A DNA stretch of 64,000 nt. Source: Thamnidium elegans (lineage: Eukaryota > Mucoromycota > Mucoromycetes > Mucorales > Mucoraceae). Numbering within the stretch: the stretch's first letter is position 1; each line of letters opens with the position of its first letter. The DNA lies in NCBI GenBank assembly GCA_025201345.1, contig JAIXMG010000031.1, positions 248,001 through 312,000 on the forward strand, written 5' to 3'. Shown here piece after piece: positions 58,536 through 64,000 of the stretch. The notes below the pieces were generated by a model. That model made no database searches, was not told the origin of the DNA, and was given only the letters and a program-made list of their open reading frames with translations. A program made the position numbers and the translations under genes.

Positions 58536-59242
58536 ATGTGTGGTTATGCTGGTAAGTTGATTATAGTTTAGAAATGTTAGTATTTTCTCTTTCTAACATC
58601 TATAGCAATATTTTAGACGAAGATCAACATTTTCATAATTTTGCTGTACCAACTGAGTATTGTCCTGGAATTGACTTGATTAGCAAGATTATTTTGACTG
58701 ACGTATAAATCGTTAACAATATAACTGCAAGTCTTGTTAAAGCACCAAAAGGTTCATATTTTAGAGCTTATACATAAACATGTATTTACTGTCCAAATAA
58801 GTTGTCTCCCGTAGTTATCAACACTATTGAGACTTTTGACGACGCAAAATTTAATTAAATCATCCAACAATGCACCAACGTTTTCGAACTGTATAATATC
58901 GCGCCTATCTGCGTGATTATTGTTGCCCAACAACTTGATGAGAGCAATATTGAACTAAGCTCGGTACACCAAGAACTTCCATTCCTTAGAGAAATACCAT
59001 GTGCATTTTGGGCAAAGCAGTGTTTATTAGTTTCATCAAAGGATAGTAAGATCAATAAAAGTAAACTAAAGTATCACCCGTTATTGGAAATTATAATTGC
59101 TATTACAAGCAATGACAAAGCCATATTATGTAATAACGACTTAAATGTTTACACAAAAAAGAAAAAATTTGAACTTGACCACATATGTCTACCTTTTAAA
59201 ATGACTTGTACAAGTATTCACTTCAAAGAAAGCCCCCTCTAG
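58536..59242 (+). pseudogene. Decayed ORF, possibly Rpn-like PD-(D/E)XK nuclease
   Basis: Starting at the ATG 58536 a short exon (58536-58551, M-C-G-Y-A) joins in phase to 58617-59242 through a GTAAGT...TTTTAG intron. One frame of over 200 codons follows, broken only by three TAA codons at 58706, 58775 and 58856. Blocks include AVPTEYCPGIDLISKIILTD, KAPKGSYFRAYT, TCIYCPNKLSPVVINTIETF, LYNIAPICVIIVAQQLDESN, and ELPFLREIPCAFWAKQCLLVS. The pattern (I-Y-C-P ... V-V-I ... P-I-C-V-I-I-V ... L-P-F-L-x-E-I-P ... W-A-K-Q-C) recalls the Rpn/YhgA-like putative-transposase nucleases of Mucoromycota, but the E-x-Q/K catalytic pair is not obvious. The preserved frame between nonsense codons suggests recent death or in vivo readthrough. 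The identification is tentative. Confidence 0.45.
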
Positions 59243-59258
59243 TTTGAAATGCATACTT

Positions 59259-59298
<40 letters not shown>

Positions 59299-59849
59299 AC
59301 GTGAGTTTTATTCTATAGCTAATAGTTTTTAAAGAGGGGAAGAGAGCATCGAAATGAACCTACCGGGTGGTAAGGTAGTACTTTCCTGTAACTATGGGAA
59401 TATTTGAAAACTAATCAAGTTTAATTGTTTGGAGTAAATAGATACGGGTGACTTTAGTATAAAAAATATCAGTGTTTACTAGCCAACTTTACTCATTTAT
59501 GCATTAATTTAGGGGGTTTGTGACACAAAAAATACTTCAATTTTACCTCCACTTTCCATTTCCGTATATATCCACAGTTAAAACGATCTAGTTTTAATAT
59601 AAAATAAATATATATATATACGCTTCCGTTATGATAAGCACATGCTTTCCCGAGAATGGATGTGTAAAAAAAAAAGTCATGTTTTTTTATTTATTTTTAA
59701 AAATGTTTATTGCAAGTACATTATCTACAGCAATAGTAACAGAATATATCATAATTGAGCTAAGATACTGTAGTAAAGTTTACTACAAACCTAACTAAAA
59801 GCTTTACTAAAAGAAAAAAAAAATTGAGTTTATTTTACAAAAGAAGAAA
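59243..59849. other. Spacer with poly(T) run
   Basis: About 600 bp; T36 at about 59261-59297, the rest AT-rich. It contains the 3' flank of the coiled-coil gene (minus). No gene is seen. Confidence 0.5.
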
Positions 59850-60321
59850 TTAAACAAAGTCATCGGCTATATACTTTCTGAGCTTTGAGTTTTCTTCTTT
59901 TAATTTATTAATTGTAACAAAATTGCGATTGGCAATTTTATGCTTCTCTTCAGCATTCTTCTTTTCCATAGACAACTTGATTGCGATCAAGTTTTTCATG
60001 TCTTTAGACAAACCGCTTACTTCGGTTTCCAACATCGAACGATCTTTTAACAAATCTTTGATGTAATTATCAGCGATTTTCTTGTCTCCTCTTGCTAGTT
60101 CTACCTCGATCTCCAGCATATACACTCTACGTGGGCTTTTGACAATTGTATCATTCATGTTTTGAAACTCCTTAACAAAGGATCCAAGATACAATTCGGT
60201 TTTGAACAAATCTTTCTCAAGTTCTTCAATACGAGAACTGTAATATTTTTGTTTTTAGTATAGTGCGTGATATATATCGATATATATTTAATAATTACCC
60301 TGAGGATTTTAAACAAACCAT
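59850..60321 (-). CDS. Short coiled-coil protein
   Basis: Two exons (60321-60299, 60237-59850) give 136 residues. Nearly the whole protein is predicted helix with heptad-like spacing: SRIEELEKDLFKTELYLGSF, a central VYMLEIEVELARGDKKIADN, then DLLKDRSMLETEVSGLSKDM and INKLKEENSKLRKYIADDFV. No domain is recognised. It could be a complete small coiled-coil protein or the 3' end of a longer, eroded gene: the frame stays open upstream of the chosen ATG, and no further exon could be found in the AT-rich DNA beyond. The exon junction (GG before GTAAT, TTACAG acceptor) fits the phase. Confidence 0.5.
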
Positions 60322-60492
60322 TTCAATGGTTTTTAAAATAAAAATAAAGAAACATGTTTGTAAAAGAAACAAACATGTTCTAAATTTTTCTGATGCTATA
60401 TAGTCAAGCATGGTTTCTGTTGATATTGTGTTAATAAAAGACATTTGAATACTGATAATTAAATTGAATAAAAGAAAGAAATTGGTAGCTAC

Positions 60493-60524
<32 letters not shown>

Positions 60525-61232
60525 GTTATATACATTACGACTGTTGTTTGTAAGTGGCGTAAAATTCGTACTTTATAAATTAATATTTCGTCATCTTGTT
60601 AACTAATGGGGTTACTTCACTGTTCCCATAGTGTTTATATATATGTCATAAGTCGTTTTAACTGTAGATATATATGAAAAGGGAAAGTAAGGAGTAGAGT
60701 TTGATTTTATCTTGTTTCACAAACTTCCTGAATCAATGCATATATGAAGAAAGTTCGTTAAAATAAAGATAACGGAAGTCAAAAAAAAAAAAAAAAAAAA
60801 AAAAAAACTAGCTGTAGTAAACACTGGTATTTTTATACTAATCAAATTTGGTATCCAAGTATTCCCACTGTGAAGAAAACCCAGTTTTTATTTATTTATT
60901 CTTAATCATTGGTTGTTCCCTTTGAGATTGTTTATAATGATCTAGATCCTCCTACAATTTTTTTATAGAATTTGTTTACAACCAAACAGTTACCTACCTT
61001 AGCACCCAGTAGGATTATTTCGCTACTCCCTTCCCCTCTTTAAAAACTACTGGCTAGAGATAAGACTCATGTCACAAAAAAAAGAAGAAAAAAAGAAAAG
61101 AAAAGTATGCACTTCAAACTAGAGGGGGGGGGGGTTTGAAGTAAATACCACGTCTACCATAAACTATATGGCAAATCATGTTGAAACATGAGCATATGTG
61201 GTCAAGTTCGAGTTTTTGCTGTGTCGCAAATG

Positions 61233-61264
<32 letters not shown>

Positions 61265-61406
61265 ATTTGCTACATTACCAAAGTAAACAGAAAAAATTTC
61301 GTGATGAGGTCATTCCATTTTTTTTTTTTGTTTTTTTTTTTGGTATAAGACCTTTTTTTTTCTACTTGCTTCCATTTTTTTTGCTTTACTTTTCATATTA
61401 TAAAAA
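60322..61406. other. Intergenic region, homopolymer-rich
   Basis: About 1.1 kb with A runs near 60491-60521 and 60781-60807, a G9 run near 61126 and a TA repeat near 61232-61258. There is no supported gene. The terminal T-rich stretch is the likely promoter of the gene at 61407. Confidence 0.5.
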
Positions 61407-61500
61407 ATGTTACCTTTAACCTTCATTGCACTCTTTGGCTCGTCGTTTATCTCGCTGTTTAGCGACAGTACAACCTCCCTTTTTCCAGCCTGTCGTAAGT

Positions 61501-61541
<41 letters not shown>

Positions 61542-62050
61542 CATTTAAAAATAAATAATAACCTTGAACTCTTTATTATTTTCTAGCTGGTTCGTCTTTC
61601 TGGGATACTAAAAGCTACTGCACTTTTGTGCCAACTGTCGCCTCCGGCCAAGCTTGGCAAAAAACCTTCCTTGTGGAGGTTTGTAAATCCCTCTCTCCGA
61701 GGGATTTGTTAAAAGAAGCACTCCCTCCTGGTGTTTGTCCTTTGGCTGAAGAGCCAAAAAGTTTGATGGTCACTCCTCCTTCTCCTCAACCTTCCTGTCC
61801 TGTCTCTTCTCGCCCTCTCCCAGTCTGTCCTTTGCCTTCTTGCCCGCCTCTTTCCCCTTCTTCTCCTCCCTCCCCGCTTCTACCAGCCTGTAACACTGGT
61901 TGGAAGTCAACGAACTCTTTTGCTGTTGAAGCAAAAGAGTTGTCAAAAGAACATCAGTCAGGGTTTTTTTACCCTGACAACGAAATGATGTTGTTTATAA
62001 CGGGCCTAACGATTGTCTATATAATAGGCAATCGAATGGCTCGTTATTAA
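61407..62050 (+). CDS. Secreted Pro/Cys-rich protein with C-terminal membrane segment
   Basis: Two exons (61407-61494, 61587-62050) give 183 residues. The N-terminus MLPLTFIALFGSSFISLFS is a signal peptide. The ectodomain has a Cys/Trp-containing part (FPAC-PGSSFWDTKSYCTF, TVASGQAWQKTFLVEVCKSL), followed by a Pro/Ser/Cys stretch (about 85-130: S-C-P-V ... V-C-P-L-P-S-C-P-P). It ends in a hydrophobic helix (EMMLFITGLTIVYIIG) with a basic tail, giving a small type I membrane or GPI-like protein. Codon use is C-rich here, unlike neighbours. The intron has a run of about 38 T, followed by a usable TTCTAG. No family is recognised; candidates are cell-wall or surface proteins. Confidence comes from the signal peptide to anchor layout fitting across the splice. 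Confidence 0.65.
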
Positions 62051-62449
62051 AATAAAATAAAAAATTTTTAAAAAAAAAAAATCTTGAGATTCTTTTTTAT
62101 TTATTATTATTTAAAGTTTACAAGTATATCTATCTTAATCATACGCATGTTTGTTTCTAGCTATAGATGTAATTATATTATAATTATTTGAAGTAAAGTT
62201 CAGTTAGATAGAACGCGCAGTACTATATGTAGTTGTTTACAATGGTTGCTATGATGATAGGGATCATGTTGATAAGTAATAAAAATATAAAGCGAATAGA
62301 AAAAATAATCTGTATTTCAAATTTCGCATGGTTCACATGATAGTTGGCACTATCCTTTATTAAAATACCCCCCGGATGTCTTCCGGTTTTAAGTAAATCA
62401 AAAAAAGGTTGGCGTGTTAAATCAATGACAAAAAATTGGAACAACAAGC
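62051..62449. other. Spacer left of the MITE
   Basis: About 400 bp, AT-rich. Its right part (62329-62366) resembles the segment just right of the MITE, see findings. No gene. Confidence 0.5.
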
Positions 62450-62451
62450 TA

Positions 62452-62592
62452 CAGTAGCGGCTCTATTTAAGGGTGGCCAAAATTCTCAGAAAATCCACCC
62501 TTAAATCGATTATTAGCGATAATAGTGGTGTTAAAGCGGGGGACGGAAGAAGGCGTTCTGGAGAAATCCACCCTTAAATAGAGCCGCTACTG
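62452..62592 (+). mobile_element. Tc1/mariner-type MITE, 141 bp
   Basis: The element begins CAGTAGCGGCTC and ends with its exact inverse complement. The terminal inverted repeats are 25 bp (62452-62476 and 62568-62592) and match perfectly. TA dinucleotides flank both ends (62450-62451 and 62593-62594), the target duplication of Tc1/mariner elements. An internal copy of the end word (CCACCCTTAAAT, at 62495) gives the element a sub-terminal direct repeat. It has no coding capacity. Perfect inverted repeats suggest recent mobility driven by a transposase elsewhere. Confidence 0.85.
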
Positions 62593-62594
62593 TA

Positions 62595-63329
62595 ATTCGC
62601 TACATCGATAAGAGAAAAGGGTGTAGTTGTCCATGCACGATTCACATGATAGCTGGCGTCATTCTTCATCAAACCTTAGATCTATGATAAAGATAATAAG
62701 TTAAAAAACAAGCCGTTTCGTCTACTGATAAAGAAAAGAGAGAGAGAGAAAGTAGGCGTGGTTATATACACAGCTAATAGTTAAATCAATATATCGATAT
62801 GTTACATGTTACATGTTATCTTCTATAAACGCAATATAAGAACCCAAGTGATCGGTACGATCAAACTAAAGCGTCCTTTTTTTCTCTCTCACGATTCCTA
62901 AGATAACAATCCACCAATAAAATTAAAGCAAGCTTACAAGTAGTATACAAACATGATTTTATCTATATATTACTTTGATTCCTTTATTACTCTCTCGCAA
63001 TGATATAATATAAATATCATCCTCAAATACGGCATTTACAAAAGGTTATTTTTTGTTATATTTGTTATGAATACTAATATAACAATGTATACATGGAACC
63101 AGAAAGTCGGTAAAAACAAACTTCCTGCGTTATGCAAATATATACATATCTTGACAGCGCTGACTAGTTAAAATAAATACAATGAATGGAAGTGAATGAC
63201 TATGTCATCGACGTAAACAATAATAACGGAATAACATTACAAAAGTCTGAAAGTAAAGGTGAAAAATTTATTCATATGCTACAACTGCAAAATTGTTAAT
63301 CCTAATCGATTAAACTCGACTTTGAAGTC

Positions 63330-63361
<32 letters not shown>

Positions 63362-63619
63362 AAAAATACCTTTTTTTTTTGTTTTTGTCTCCAAAATCGC
63401 TAATGCGCGTAGTTGTATTTATGTCATGATTTATAAAAGTTATAGTTAAAAGTAACCATTGTCATTATAAAATTTATACTGGACAGTTGGGTGACATATG
63501 AATTCGTTGTGTTATGTATAAAGTATTAACTCGTGTTTATGCTTAGTGTATCAATGGCTCAGAATACTCCAGCAAATCAAGTGCTGTCTAAGCCAAACAA
63601 TTTGTAATGTTACATACAT
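62595..63619. other. Spacer right of the MITE
   Basis: About 1 kb without a gene. A run of about 29 A sits near 63328-63356. GA-rich repeats occur near 62735-62752. The TTACATG words at 62801-62817 are a short tandem repeat. Confidence 0.5.
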
Positions 63620-64000
63620 ACCAAACGCTTATAAATTTGGTCCTGAAATAATGATTCTGATATAAATGACCCATTGTTCAAGTTCTGGTGTCTTGGCAAC
63701 AAAACCAACATTTCAAAAAAATCTTTACAGGAAAAAAACTGTTTCATGTATGCTTTATTTTTTTTAGCGTCTTTGATATCGAGATTTACGTTTATAGATT
63801 CTATATCTCGCAGGAAGGAGGGTAAAGAAACATTTTTTATGTGTCAACTTTCGTTTCTTCATATCTCTGTTTTCTTTTTCATTAGCAACGGTATCAAGTA
63901 CCTCGCTATATGATCGCTTGTGTGATAGTAGTATAGTAACTTTTGAACTCATTGGGCTATTTTTTTGAATAGTTGACCAAGATTTTCTGGCGCAGCTGGT
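63620..64000 (-). pseudogene. Decayed ORF running off the right edge
   Basis: From the window edge the minus strand reads a continuous frame (ARKSWSTIQKNSPMSSKVT, RSYSEVLDTVANEKENRD, MKKRKLTH), then a shift at an A6 run near 63830 into NVSLPSFLRDIESINVNLD and KQFFSCKDFFEMLVLLPRHQ, FISESLFQDQIYKRLVCM and a stop. Both halves look like one soluble helical protein, broken by a single frameshift. I do not recognise it. The 5' part lies outside. Confidence 0.4.

Noticed and set aside
63674..63913. 79-codon plus-strand ORF near the right edge
   Set aside because: It is antisense to a better protein-like reading on the minus strand and is rich in Phe/Ile from AT bias.

Overview
This 64 kb window is nuclear DNA from a filamentous fungus, most likely a member of the Mucoromycota (Mucorales-like). 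The DNA is AT-rich and full of long poly(A)/poly(T) runs. Genes are split by many short introns (about 50-150 bp, GTAAGT...TAG). The proteins are clearly fungal: a TGY-type HOG1 MAP kinase, the NuA4 subunit EAF7, ARA2 and ARB1. It also carries a full-length DNA-PKcs gene, a kinase missing from baker's and fission yeast but compatible with an early-diverging fungus. The exact genus cannot be read from the sequence alone.

Layout. Positions 1-3.6 kb hold a 5'-truncated PPR gene, EAF7 and a delta-12-type fatty-acid desaturase. Positions 3.6-6.9 kb are gene-poor and contain an unidentified decayed ORF. Positions 6.9-10.0 kb hold a secreted agmatinase-like ureohydrolase, a METTL21-type methyltransferase and a low-complexity orphan. 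Positions 10.8-16.6 kb hold a double-bromodomain protein, HOG1 (minus) and SLX1 (plus); the last two share a 139 bp divergent promoter. Positions 16.6-18.2 kb contain copy A of a diverged repeat. Positions 18.2-22.1 kb hold ARB1 and a secreted Thr-rich repeat protein. Positions 22.1-24.2 kb are non-coding and contain a Tc1/mariner fragment. Positions 24.2-37.5 kb are one gene, DNA-PKcs, with about 21 exons and 4,043 codons. A catalase pseudogene follows. Positions 39.1-46.8 kb are gene-dense: a polyQ/coiled-coil orphan, an AIG1-like GTPase, ARA2, the proteasome subunit PRE4/PSMB4 and a zinc alcohol dehydrogenase. Positions 47.6-49.8 kb hold a full-length but heavily broken gene that I read as a Fanzor (eukaryotic TnpB relative). 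Next come a membrane-anchored orphan (50.4-51.4 kb), copy B of the repeat, and mitochondrial-type lysyl-tRNA synthetase (55.2-57.0 kb). The last 7 kb is transposon graveyard with two small genes (coiled-coil, 59.9 kb; secreted Pro-rich, 61.4 kb), a Tc1 relic, a decayed possible Rpn-type nuclease, an intact-looking TA-flanked MITE, and a decayed ORF running off the right edge.

The genes do not form one pathway, as is usual in eukaryotes. Two themes stand out. One is genome maintenance: DNA-PKcs (end joining), SLX1 (junction resolution) and chromatin readers or acetyltransferase subunits (bromodomain protein, EAF7). The other is repeated invasion and decay of mobile or nuclease-bearing elements (Fanzor, Tc1/mariner, MITE, the Rpn-like ORF), all broken by frameshifts and nonsense codons. 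Exon maps were made by eye from splice signals, reading phase and family conservation. No cDNA or database search was available.
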